DNA of 64,000 nt from Ignavibacteria bacterium (GTDB lineage Bacteria > Bacteroidota > Ignavibacteria > Ignavibacteriales > Ignavibacteriaceae). Below, piece by piece: positions 28,226 to 36,851 of the stretch; the first letter of the stretch is position 1, and each line of letters opens with the position of its first letter. Location of the stretch: NCBI GenBank assembly GCA_017302895.1, contig JAFLBV010000001.1:620001-684000 (forward strand). The letters run 5' to 3'. The position numbers and the translations under genes were made by a program. The notes beneath the pieces are model-generated. The model was not told where the DNA came from. It did no database searches and was given only the letters and a program-made list of their open reading frames with translations.

Positions 28226-28761
28226 TTTTACCTGATCAGGAGAAAAGTAGTTTTTGAGTCATCGATACAAAGAGATACATCAGGAACTTGATGAATCCCA
28301 AAAGGACCTGATCCGTCATAAATCCTCAAAATCTTAGAAGAAGGTTGAATGTCAGACAGAAGATGCTCAATTATTTTTAATATAAGTATCATAAACGGAC
28401 CCCAAATGGTTAAGATTGATTTAATAAGTTAATGTTATTGTAAAAAACGATACCTTTTGCGGAATCAGACCAGATGTTATATCCTATACACAGGAATAGT
28501 AAGTGAATTTGAAGTTCTCCGGAAAATTCAAAAAAATATTTTTTAGTTTTGGGTTTGTCGGTGGGACAATCGAGACGATTGTCGCTCCTTTTCCGAAATT
28601 AAAGATTCAGGGCAGATCATAGTTAATACCTCAAACTTCTGACTTCTTCATTCAGCCTTCAGAAATTCATCCCTCAGCCTTCAAACCATTTCTTCTCATA
28701 TTTTGTTGCTATTTATAAGTAAATTTAAAGTCACATTTTTACAGATTTAGCATATACTTGA
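28226..28761. other. Intergenic stretch before uvrA
   Basis: I see no convincing gene in these 536 nt. They contain a CCTGATCAGG palindrome at 28231, a weak 27-codon frame opened by TTG at 28255 (rejected), a third copy of the dispersed palindromic repeat at 28565, and AT-rich sequence just before uvrA that should hold its promoter. Confidence 0.6.
28565..28583. repeat. Dispersed palindromic repeat, copy 3
   Basis: GACAATCG-AGA-CGATTGTC followed by GCTCCTTTTCCGAAAT, the same block as at 1592 and 1724 about 27 kb away, again preceded by GGTGGG-like and followed by ATCATAGTTAAT-like sequence. Confidence 0.75.
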
Positions 28762-31593
28762 ATGAAGAAGCACGAAGCCAAAGACCGGAACATTGTTGTA
28801 AAAGGCGCACGAGAACATAACTTAAAGAATATCGATCTTGAGATTCCTTCGGGGAAACTTATTGTTTTTACAGGAGTTAGCGGATCGGGTAAATCATCCT
28901 TGGTGTTCGATACGATTTACGCCGAGGGGCAGAGACGCTATGTGGAATCCCTCTCCTCTTATGCACGCCAGTTCCTTGAACGGATCAATAAACCGGATGT
29001 GGATCTGATAACGGGCATCTCACCCGCCGTATCGATTGAACAAAAGACCATTTCGAAAAACACCCGCTCGACAGTCGGCACAACTACCGAGGTTTACGAT
29101 TATCTCCGTCTTCTTTTTGCAAGAATCGGCAGGACAGAATGTTTCGTCTGCGGAAAGGAAGTGAAACGGGCATCCACCTCGACGGTTTGCGATTTCCTCG
29201 AAACTCAGGAGGAAGGCGGGAAGTGGTTCCTGGGATTTCCTCTTCACAAACACGAGGGAAGAAGTGTAGCTGAAGAGATCGACCTTATCAGAAAAAGAGG
29301 GTTTTTCAGGGTTTTCTTCGATGGTAAGATGTACGAACTTGCCGACGAAACCCCGCTTCCAGATGACAAAGACAAAATTACGGTCATAGCAGAACGCTTC
29401 AAAATCAAAAAAGGGGAGATGCGCGACCGACTTGCTGATTCAATAGAAATGTGCTTTAAAGAAGGTGAACAAAGATTGAGGGTGATTCTCTCAGGGGATG
29501 ACTCCACCTCCGAAGATTCCGGCAATCCGGCATCAAAGCAGTATGATTTTAATACATTTTACGAATGCTGCGGAATCAGATACGAGGAGCCGGAGCCGAG
29601 ATTCTTTTCATTCAACAACCCGTTCGGTGCATGTCCCGTTTGTCAGGGATTCTCAAAAATGTACGGAATCGACATGAATCTTGTGGTTCCGAATGACAAC
29701 CTTTCGATAGTAAACAGCGCAATTGCCCCGTGGAAAAGTCCCAAATTCAGTCATTACAACAGGGCACTTATCGGAGCAGCGAAGAAATATAACATCCCGA
29801 TAAATGAACCGTTCAGATATCTGAGTGAGGAGCATGTAAACCTGATAGTCAGCGGCGCACCCGAATTTACGGGGCTGCAGGCTTTCTTCGATGAGCTCGA
29901 AAAAGACAACTACAAGATGCAAATCAGGATTTTCCTCGCCCGGTACAGGGGTTACACCAACTGCACCGCATGCAAAGGCACCCGGCTAAGGAGGGAAGCA
30001 CTTCAGGTAAAGATAGATAAAAAATCGATTCACGAAGTGGTGATAATGCCGATAGAGCAGAGCCTGAAATTCTTCTCAGGGCTTCAGCTTACCGATTATG
30101 AAAGTCAGATAGCCGACAGAATATTAAAAGAACTGATTAAACGGCTCACATTTTTGAATGATGTGGGGCTCGGTTACCTCACGATGGACAGGGTGAGCTC
30201 GACCCTCTCGGGGGGTGAATCGCAAAGAATCAACCTTGCGACTGCTCTGGGATCGGCACTCGTCGGCACTCTCTATGTTCTTGACGAACCGTCGATCGGG
30301 CTTCATCCCCGCGACAATTCCCGCCTGATAAAAATATTAAAAAACCTGCGGGATATCGGCAACTCTGTTCTTGTGGTTGAACACGATTCAGAAATGATGG
30401 AGAGTGCAGATCTTATCGTGGATATGGGTCCGAAAGCGGGCTTGAACGGTGGCGAGATCGTTGCTCAGGGTACATATAGTGAGATACTCGCGAATCCAAA
30501 ATCATTGACAGGTGCATATCTTTCGGGAGCCAAAAGCATCCCGATCCCCGCGAAACGAAACACGGAAAAGGGTTTTTCCATTGTCGTGAAGGGAGCGAGA
30601 GAGAACAACCTGAAAGATGTTGATGTCGAGATACCGTTGAACAAATTTGTTGTGGTTACGGGTGTCAGCGGTTCGGGGAAAAGTACGCTTGTGCACGATG
30701 TAATCTACGGAAACATTGCGAAAAACCTCGGCGGCGCCGTCTCGAACCCCGGGAAATGCGACTCGATAACAGGCGAAGTATATCTCGATTCGATAGAGAT
30801 TGTTGATCAGTCGCCCATTGGGAAATCACCCCGCTCAAACCCTGCAAGCTATGTGAAGGCATTTGAGCATATCAGAGAGGCATTTTCATCTACACATCAG
30901 GCTAAGCAAAAAGGATTTTCACCCGGCTTTTTCTCCTTCAACATCCCCGGTGGCAGATGCGAAACCTGTCAGGGAGAGGGATTTATCAAGGTTGAGATGC
31001 AGTTTCTCGCCGATATTTACCTCGAATGTGAGGACTGCAAGGGTACACGGTACAAAAAGGAAGTAAGGGACATCACCCTGCGGGGTAAAAATCTCGTGGA
31101 AGTGCTGGAAATGACAGTTGATGAGGCGTTGCACCACTTCGAGGGTTACAATAAAATCACAAAACCGCTTCAGGTCCTCTCGGATGTGGGGCTGGATTAC
31201 ATGAAACTCGGTCAGCCCGCTAACACGCTGTCGGGTGGTGAGGCACAAAGAATAAAGCTTGCACTTCACCTCAGCCAAAGGAAAGACAACAGGCATACCC
31301 TCTTTATTTTTGATGAACCGACAACGGGTTTGCATTTTGACGACATTTCAAAACTGCTGAAGTCGTTCCATTTGCTGATCGAAAACAACAATTCCGTTCT
31401 CCTGATTGAGCATAATCTCGATGTAATCAAGTGTGCCGATCATGTGATCGACCTCGGACCCGAAGCAGGTGACAAGGGAGGCTACATTGTGGCGACGGGC
31501 ACCCCCGAAGAGATTGCCGCATGTCGTGAATCGTGGACGGGAAAATATTTGAAGCCGTACCTTCAGGATTCGGGCTGGGAAAAAGTAAATTGA
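28762..31593 (+). CDS. uvrA: Excinuclease ABC subunit A
   Basis: DNA-damage recognition ATPase of nucleotide excision repair. The 943 residues have the tandem ABC plan: first Walker A GVSGSGKSSLVFDT, first signature LSGGESQRINLATAL, second Walker A GVSGSGKSTLVHDV, second signature LSGGEAQRIKLALHL and Walker B FIFDEPTTGLHF. The C-terminal zinc module is intact (CETCQGEG and CEDCKG). The inner zinc site is partly degenerate (FYECCGIRY where CxxC is typical, then ACPVCQG), as I recall is common in Bacteroidetes UvrA. No UvrB/C gene is nearby. The ORF is in an isolated unit with RidA-like downstream by 59 nt. Confidence 0.97.
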   Translation: MKKHEAKDRNIVVKGAREHNLKNIDLEIPSGKLIVFTGVSGSGKSSLVFDTIYAEGQRRYVESLSSYARQFLERINKPDVDLITGISPAVSIEQKTISKNTRSTVGTTTEVYDYLRLLFARIGRTECFVCGKEVKRASTSTVCDFLETQEEGGKWFLGFPLHKHEGRSVAEEIDLIRKRGFFRVFFDGKMYELADETPLPDDKDKITVIAERFKIKKGEMRDRLADSIEMCFKEGEQRLRVILSGDDSTSEDSGNPASKQYDFNTFYECCGIRYEEPEPRFFSFNNPFGACPVCQGFSKMYGIDMNLVVPNDNLSIVNSAIAPWKSPKFSHYNRALIGAAKKYNIPINEPFRYLSEEHVNLIVSGAPEFTGLQAFFDELEKDNYKMQIRIFLARYRGYTNCTACKGTRLRREALQVKIDKKSIHEVVIMPIEQSLKFFSGLQLTDYESQIADRILKELIKRLTFLNDVGLGYLTMDRVSSTLSGGESQRINLATALGSALVGTLYVLDEPSIGLHPRDNSRLIKILKNLRDIGNSVLVVEHDSEMMESADLIVDMGPKAGLNGGEIVAQGTYSEILANPKSLTGAYLSGAKSIPIPAKRNTEKGFSIVVKGARENNLKDVDVEIPLNKFVVVTGVSGSGKSTLVHDVIYGNIAKNLGGAVSNPGKCDSITGEVYLDSIEIVDQSPIGKSPRSNPASYVKAFEHIREAFSSTHQAKQKGFSPGFFSFNIPGGRCETCQGEGFIKVEMQFLADIYLECEDCKGTRYKKEVRDITLRGKNLVEVLEMTVDEALHHFEGYNKITKPLQVLSDVGLDYMKLGQPANTLSGGEAQRIKLALHLSQRKDNRHTLFIFDEPTTGLHFDDISKLLKSFHLLIENNNSVLLIEHNLDVIKCADHVIDLGPEAGDKGGYIVATGTPEEIAACRESWTGKYLKPYLQDSGWEKVN

Positions 31594-31652
31594 GCAAAAA
31601 TTCAGATGCAAATTTTATCAAACCATTATTTACCGTTAGCAAAGGTTGATTT

Positions 31653-32036
31653 ATGAGAAGGAATATCTCCTCAGGTGCCAAATATGAAGATATTGTGGGC
31701 TATTCACGGGCAGTCCGCATAGGAAATGTAGTCGAAGTGGCGGGCACCACATCTGTGTCGGAGGGAAAAGTAAGAGGTCTTGGCGAACCCTATTACCAGA
31801 CAAAAATTATCCTCAAGAAAATTGAGCAGGCACTGATCGATGCGGGCGCCTCGATCACCGATGTTGTAAGAACGAGAATATATGTGGTTGATATTTCGAT
31901 GTGGGAAGATGTCGGGAGAGCCCACGGTGAGGTGTTTGGTGCGATCAAACCCGCCTCAACCTTGGTTGCTGTAAGTTCCCTCGTCGATCCCGACATGCTG
32001 GTGGAAATAGAAGCTACCGCAATTATCGGCGGCTGA
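31653..32036 (+). CDS. Rid (YjgF/YER057c/UK114) family protein
   Basis: 127 residues with the trimeric Rid fold pattern: VEVAGTTSV, QTKIILKKIEQALIDAGASITDVVRTRIYVVD, and VEIEATAI at the C-terminus. In canonical RidA deaminases an Arg binds the imine's carboxylate in the PARSCVEV motif; here that place reads PASTLVAV, so the Arg is missing. By family knowledge this assigns it to one of the non-RidA subgroups and makes 2-aminoacrylate deamination unlikely. It lies 59 nt after uvrA and abuts the convergent reductase gene with no gap. Confidence 0.9.
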   Translation: MRRNISSGAKYEDIVGYSRAVRIGNVVEVAGTTSVSEGKVRGLGEPYYQTKIILKKIEQALIDAGASITDVVRTRIYVVDISMWEDVGRAHGEVFGAIKPASTLVAVSSLVDPDMLVEIEATAIIGG

Positions 32037-32573
32037 TTACTCCTCTTTTCTCATTCTGATTGAGATAAAACCGTTGTTGTATTTGTGTACTTCAACCGTG
32101 CTGTAGAGTATTTTAAGATCTTTCATCTGTGAAGGGAAAAGGGGAATTCCCTGTCCAAGAAAGACGGGTACAAGAGTGAGGTGTATCTCATCGATCAGTC
32201 CCGCTGCAAGAATGGAGGATATTATTGCACCGCCGCCCACCAGAAAAATATCCTTCCCTTCCCCTTTCCTTAACTCCGAAGCAAAAAGGGCAGGATCATC
32301 ATTTACAAACTCGACAAAGTTGTTGGATTCTGTTTTGGTCCGGCTGAAAACAAAATTTTTCAGGCCGGGATACGGATCTTCAATTCCCTCTTTCAACAAC
32401 CACTTATAAGTTTCATTCCCCATTAAAGTGGTATCGATGGTCTCGAGGAGTGAATTGTAGCCAAAATCATCTCCATCGGGATTCGGTGCCTTCGTCAACC
32501 AGTCAAGATCGCCGTCAGGTCTTGCAATGTAACAATCCATACTTGCTGCGATATACAGTTTTATTTTCTTCAA
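32037..32573 (-). CDS. DHFR/RibD C-terminal-like reductase
   Basis: 178 residues of the dihydrofolate reductase fold, in the RibD-C/YyaP-like branch: KKIKLYIAASMDCYIARPDGDLDWL at the start, MGNETYKWLL, the NADPH-binding GGGAIISSILAAGLIDEIHLTLVPVFLGQGIPLF. These proteins are typically of unknown substrate; true folate activity is not implied because the classical FolA active-site set is not present. The gene converges on the Rid-family gene with adjacent stop codons (32036/32037). Confidence 0.88.
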   Translation of the reverse strand: MKKIKLYIAASMDCYIARPDGDLDWLTKAPNPDGDDFGYNSLLETIDTTLMGNETYKWLLKEGIEDPYPGLKNFVFSRTKTESNNFVEFVNDDPALFASELRKGEGKDIFLVGGGAIISSILAAGLIDEIHLTLVPVFLGQGIPLFPSQMKDLKILYSTVEVHKYNNGFISIRMRKEE

Positions 32574-32717
32574 TCTGAAATTCCTCTGATTTTTGAATGT
32601 AATTTAATTTATTAAGCATCTCCAATTGAGCCGGATTCCACAAACGGTTATAAAGATATATGAACTGTCGGGAATTTTTTGTAATTTTCTGCAATAACTT
32701 TTCCCCGGAGTGAAAAA

Positions 32718-34766
32718 ATGTTTTTAAAATTGCTTGCCATTTCTCTTTTGCTCACCGTTTCTCTTGTCTCACAGGATTTAAAGAAAATTATCGATATCAG
32801 TCCTGACGGCAGATCAATCAATAAATATGAAAAGGGCGACCTGCAACCGGTGGTTTACCGGACTCCACAGGCTCCTTTTGGAACAACGCCTGCCTGGACA
32901 GCGGGACTTGAAAGGCAAATCGGGGGTCTTGCATTTGGCGATTTTGACATGGATGGCGACCTTGATCTCGCAGCGGGATGCTACTTCAGCAACTCGTTCC
33001 CCCCTATTCCTGACTATAACAATCTGATTTTTAGAAACGACAACGGTGTCCTTACCGTAAATCCCGTCTGGTACTCGGCTGACTCGAGATCAACAACCGA
33101 CATTAAGTGGGCAGACATCAACAACGACGGAAAACCCGACCTCTTCTCCGGAAACGGTGACGGCGGCTATGCACCCTCAACCATCTATCTAAACAGTGGA
33201 ACCGGAGTACCGACTACGCCTTCTTTCACTTTTGCCGGTCAGGCATGGACAGTAGGAACCGCTTTCGGTGATATCAACGGCGACGGACTTCTCGATCTGG
33301 CAGTCGGAAATCAGGGCAACACTTCCGATCCGTATAAACCAATTTTCTACTACATCAACCAGGGAACTGGCTACACAACATCCCCGACCTACACTTCGAA
33401 TGACGGGATGATCACCAATTCTGTTGCTTTTACCGATCTCGACAAAAGCGACCTTACAAGAGTGCAGGAGTCTTTCATCATCTCCGAAACGGGAAAAGGG
33501 GCGGTTCATCTCTCAAAAACACCCGTTGTGAAAGTTCATACGGTTAAGGTGAACGGAGTGGAAGTATTTAATTACTGTTACGACCCCGTTGGTGCGTTTG
33601 TCTCCATCGGTGGCGCCCTTCCGCAGGGTGGCAGCATTTCCGTTGATTATACTTATGTGAAAAAGGGGGATTTGGGTGCCGCGAAGTGGGTGAATTTCGC
33701 GTCAGGAGTTTACCTAAACTACCTCGGAGGAATGTCGGGAACTCCTGCATGGACAGTCGGAAACACAATCTCACAAAAAGGGTGCGGCTGGGGCGATTTT
33801 GACCTCGACGGATACGCTGATTTTGTGATTGGCGGAAACACCAATCAACATGTAATGTATAAAAACAACGCAGGAACGCTTGGCTCTTCTCCCGTTTGGA
33901 CATCGCAGGCGAGTTCCAATCCCGGAACACAGGAGTTGATAGTAAATGATGTGAATAATGACGGATATCCCGATGTTTCAACCGTAAGTTTCTCCCCTCC
34001 GAGGGTGGAAATCTACCTGAACAATGGCGGTACACTTCCCGTCACCCCCTCATGGACATACATCGGTGCATCTTCCCTTAACTCGATTGCCTACGGTGAT
34101 GTGAACGGTGACGGTATGCTCGATCTGGCAGTTGGTACTGCACGCACTCCGATTGTGGTATTCCTGAATCAGTTGACTCCCGTTCCTGTCGAGCTGACAT
34201 CTTTCTCCGCCACTGCAACAAATGGAGGTGTCTCACTGACTTGGACAACGGCATCCGAGACCAACAACAAGGAATTCAGAATAGAAAGAAAAATCGGATC
34301 AGATGAATCCTGGAAAGAAATCGGGACAGTTGCAGGCTCAGGAACCACAACTCAACAGAAGGAGTATTCGTTTACCGACATTTCCGCAAAAAATCTCTTT
34401 GGAAAGGTTTCTTACAGGCTGAATCAAACCGACTTCGATGGAACTCACAACTACTCCAAATCTGTGGAAGTGGAACTCTCTAACATTTCATCATTTGAAC
34501 TGCTCGGTAACTTCCCGAATCCATTCAATCCCTCGACCGTAATCAGGTACACCCTCCCCGAAACGGCATTTGTCACACTAAATGTATGGTCTGCCACAGG
34601 AGAAATCGTAAAATCCCATAAAGCAGGATTGACACAAAAAGGAATGCACGATATCAGTCTGGACATGTCACAATCGCCGTCGGGAGTTTACTTCTATACG
34701 ATCGAAGCCGCAGGATTGGTAGGTGGCATAAAAAGACTGACCGGGAAGTTTGTTTTAGGGAAATGA
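32718..34766 (+). CDS. Secreted FG-GAP/VCBS-repeat protein with type IX sorting domain
   Basis: 682 residues: a signal peptide (1-19, cut after LVSQ), then FG-GAP/VCBS-type repeats marked by DFDMDGDLDLAAG, DINNDGKPDLFSG, DINGDGLLDLAVG, DFDLDGYADFVIG, DVNNDGYPDVST and DVNGDGMLDLAVG, each a calcium-binding DxDxDG-like loop of a beta-propeller. Near 250-310 a segment with ESFIISETGKGAVHLSKTP interrupts the propeller. After PVPVELTSFSA comes a fibronectin-like spacer, and the C-terminus (about 600-682) has FPNPFNPSTVIRYTLPE and SPSGVYFYTIE, the type A signal for type IX export. It should be surface-attached or released. Binding target unknown. Confidence 0.9.
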   Translation: MFLKLLAISLLLTVSLVSQDLKKIIDISPDGRSINKYEKGDLQPVVYRTPQAPFGTTPAWTAGLERQIGGLAFGDFDMDGDLDLAAGCYFSNSFPPIPDYNNLIFRNDNGVLTVNPVWYSADSRSTTDIKWADINNDGKPDLFSGNGDGGYAPSTIYLNSGTGVPTTPSFTFAGQAWTVGTAFGDINGDGLLDLAVGNQGNTSDPYKPIFYYINQGTGYTTSPTYTSNDGMITNSVAFTDLDKSDLTRVQESFIISETGKGAVHLSKTPVVKVHTVKVNGVEVFNYCYDPVGAFVSIGGALPQGGSISVDYTYVKKGDLGAAKWVNFASGVYLNYLGGMSGTPAWTVGNTISQKGCGWGDFDLDGYADFVIGGNTNQHVMYKNNAGTLGSSPVWTSQASSNPGTQELIVNDVNNDGYPDVSTVSFSPPRVEIYLNNGGTLPVTPSWTYIGASSLNSIAYGDVNGDGMLDLAVGTARTPIVVFLNQLTPVPVELTSFSATATNGGVSLTWTTASETNNKEFRIERKIGSDESWKEIGTVAGSGTTTQQKEYSFTDISAKNLFGKVSYRLNQTDFDGTHNYSKSVEVELSNISSFELLGNFPNPFNPSTVIRYTLPETAFVTLNVWSATGEIVKSHKAGLTQKGMHDISLDMSQSPSGVYFYTIEAAGLVGGIKRLTGKFVLGK

Positions 34767-34811
34767 GGGGGTGATTATTTTTATGAACCAATCGTGATTA
34801 AGAGACAGAAT

Positions 34812-35468
34812 TTACTTTAGAGAATTTAGCTTTTTTGTGAGTATTTGGGTCAGCACGAAGGAAAACTCATGATATTTACCATCGACGGGAGTTGAGAATC
34901 TTCCGATGCTGTTTCTAACAAATTTTCTGTAGTCAACATCCTTTTTGGGAGGGAAGAGGAACAGATTGTTTATAGCATCCAATCTTAATTTTGAAAGTTT
35001 TGGGTGGTTTAAATTAAGTTTTTCGATAGTTGTTGTTGCGGCGGCGTCTGTGTCCATTGCCTCAACTTTTCCGTTCTTTTTATAAACAAATCTCGTTCTA
35101 CATGTCGGGTCAACGGGTTTTACAAACAGGTGTACCTCTGTGGATGATGGCCAGTCCGCTTTATATCGGGCACCAAACTCCTCGGAGTTGTTACAAACAA
35201 CCATATTCTTATACTCAACGGTTTCGAGAGGCATGTTCCGGGCAAGGCTGTCTGACTGAGGAATCAGATGTTCAATGTGATTATTGTTCACAGACAATCT
35301 GAGACCGGTGTAACAGCAAATATAGAACTGCTCACTTAATAATCTGTCTCTAATTACCTCCTTCACTCCCCCTTCCAAATATTTGAACTGGCAGTTGGGC
35401 ATACCCTTATTTGCACTAATCCAATTTTGTAGTTCGATTGGGGCAATACCTTTATCGACAAATTGCAT
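34812..35468 (-). CDS. ptuB: PtuB-like HNH nuclease (Septu)
   Basis: 218 residues of the TIGR02646/PtuB HNH family. The nuclease core is C51-C52 (ICCYTGLRL), H64 and H67 (NNHIEHLIPQS), N88 (YKNMVVC) and C92. The remainder, with a helical C-terminal half (FLFPPKKDVDYRKFVRNSIGRF), fits family members. It starts 2 nt after the PtuA stop, the normal order (ptuA then ptuB). In Septu systems the ATPase holds the nuclease inactive until infection, and PtuB then cuts DNA. The call rests on the combination of family and context. Confidence 0.88.
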   Translation of the reverse strand: MQFVDKGIAPIELQNWISANKGMPNCQFKYLEGGVKEVIRDRLLSEQFYICCYTGLRLSVNNNHIEHLIPQSDSLARNMPLETVEYKNMVVCNNSEEFGARYKADWPSSTEVHLFVKPVDPTCRTRFVYKKNGKVEAMDTDAAATTTIEKLNLNHPKLSKLRLDAINNLFLFPPKKDVDYRKFVRNSIGRFSTPVDGKYHEFSFVLTQILTKKLNSLK

Positions 35469-35470
35469 TA

Positions 35471-36736
35471 TTATTCCATTGAATTTAGAATTTCAAGGTT
35501 TCTGATTATTGCTTCCAGTCTTCTGATTTCCTCATCTCTAGTACCAAGTGATGCCTCAACCTCTGACAAAATTTGCTTTGCCTCTTCAAATCGTTCTTCG
35601 GCAACTGCAACATTAGCCCTGTTGATCAGATCATACACTTTTTTATTACGGGGAAGAGCATTCATGACTTCCTCAATAATGGTATTCGAATCGAGACCGA
35701 ATGAGTACGCCGGTTGATTACCGGTATCGAGAACTATTATTCTCTCCGGTGTTACTTCTCCAATTATCTGAGGTGAGTGTGTTGTACAGATAAACTGAAC
35801 AGAAGGGAAGATCTTACTCAGTTTGCTTAAAATATCTCTCTGCCATTTTGGGTGAAGATATAGATCCACTTCATCAATAAGGACTATACCGGGAGTATTA
35901 TTCAAAGTATCCTTACCCAAATGGGGATTCAGTTTCATCATTCTTACCGCAATATCACCTGCTAAAGCAATTATTTCACGCTGCCCGTCACTCAAATAAG
36001 AGAATGGAAGACACCGTCCATCATTGAAAGTAATCGACAGTTCTTTTAATTCAGGATCATATCCAACTTTCAGAGCCTCATCAATCGTTGCAAGTATTGC
36101 AGATTTTACCATTTCCAAAACATCGGATTCCTTGCCGGAGTTAAATGATACCCACTCTTGAGTGATAAACCAGTTCTGAAGAGATTTTGCAGTACAAGAT
36201 GCTCCTAGTGAATTTCTATAACCGTCAAACCGGGAAGGCTTTTCGCCATCTGAGACATCTTTAAAGGCATTTGTTTGATTTAGCCATAAGCGTCCATTTA
36301 CATAGTAGACTAAAACAGGGAGTATGGCCAATCCACCATTTCGTACTGCATTGTCCAAACCACGAGCTATGTTGATAATCTGAGTGGCATTTTTGTTTGA
36401 TTGAGTTCCCTGGCTGCTTTGTCTCTCAATTGTCCATTCGATGCCCTGGTAGTCTGATACCGAACCTTGAGCAGTTATTATTACGGGATATTTTCGCTCC
36501 CAGGTTGTTTTCCCATTGGTATTGCCCTCTAAACGAATATCATCTTTCTTTATTTTCCTCGAACCCGTTTCCTTGAATCCATGAAGAAACGCACCGATAC
36601 TACAGGCACAAGCTTCCAAAAGGGCAGTTTTGCCGGAGCCATTAACACCGATTACGAGGTTGATACCGGGTTTAAATTCAAATCTCCGCTCTGCAAAGCC
36701 ACGGAAGTTTTTCAAATAAAGTGAGTTTAATAACAT
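35471..36736 (-). CDS. ptuA: PtuA-like AAA/ABC ATPase (Septu)
   Basis: 421 residues of an SMC/OLD-type ATPase: NFRGFAERRFEF, Walker A GVNGSGKT (30-37), a helical insertion, the signature-like LSDGQREIIALAGDIAVRM, Walker B IVLIDEVDLYLHPKWQ (D288-D291), and H-loop CTTHSPQII. The C-terminal helices (NALPRNKKVYDLINRANVAVAEERFEEAKQIL...) are typical of PtuA. It is followed at 2 nt by the HNH gene, giving a complete two-gene type I Septu pair. No reverse transcriptase or msr RNA is seen, so it is not a retron Ec78-like version. It lies on the same strand as, and 115 nt downstream of, the Kdp sensor kinase. Confidence 0.88.
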   Translation of the reverse strand: MLLNSLYLKNFRGFAERRFEFKPGINLVIGVNGSGKTALLEACACSIGAFLHGFKETGSRKIKKDDIRLEGNTNGKTTWERKYPVIITAQGSVSDYQGIEWTIERQSSQGTQSNKNATQIINIARGLDNAVRNGGLAILPVLVYYVNGRLWLNQTNAFKDVSDGEKPSRFDGYRNSLGASCTAKSLQNWFITQEWVSFNSGKESDVLEMVKSAILATIDEALKVGYDPELKELSITFNDGRCLPFSYLSDGQREIIALAGDIAVRMMKLNPHLGKDTLNNTPGIVLIDEVDLYLHPKWQRDILSKLSKIFPSVQFICTTHSPQIIGEVTPERIIVLDTGNQPAYSFGLDSNTIIEEVMNALPRNKKVYDLINRANVAVAEERFEEAKQILSEVEASLGTRDEEIRRLEAIIRNLEILNSME

Positions 36737-36851
36737 CTACTCTCCGGAGAAAGGAAAAACAAAAAATAATGTAAGATAAGCACCTAATTTACCAATAGTT
36801 AAGTTAAATTCATCGGGTTGCAACGGATTTTCTCCCTGTCTCTGTTGCCCT

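Noticed and set aside
28255..28338. 27-codon ORF opened by TTG after the acidic hypothetical gene
   Set aside because: A weak ribosome site, a rare start codon and no similarity; could be chance.
33568..34035. Antisense ORF within the FG-GAP gene
   Set aside because: Basic, low-quality translation opposite to clear calcium-loop repeats.
34812..36736. Retron with PtuAB effectors
   Set aside because: No reverse transcriptase or structured msr/msd region next to the pair.
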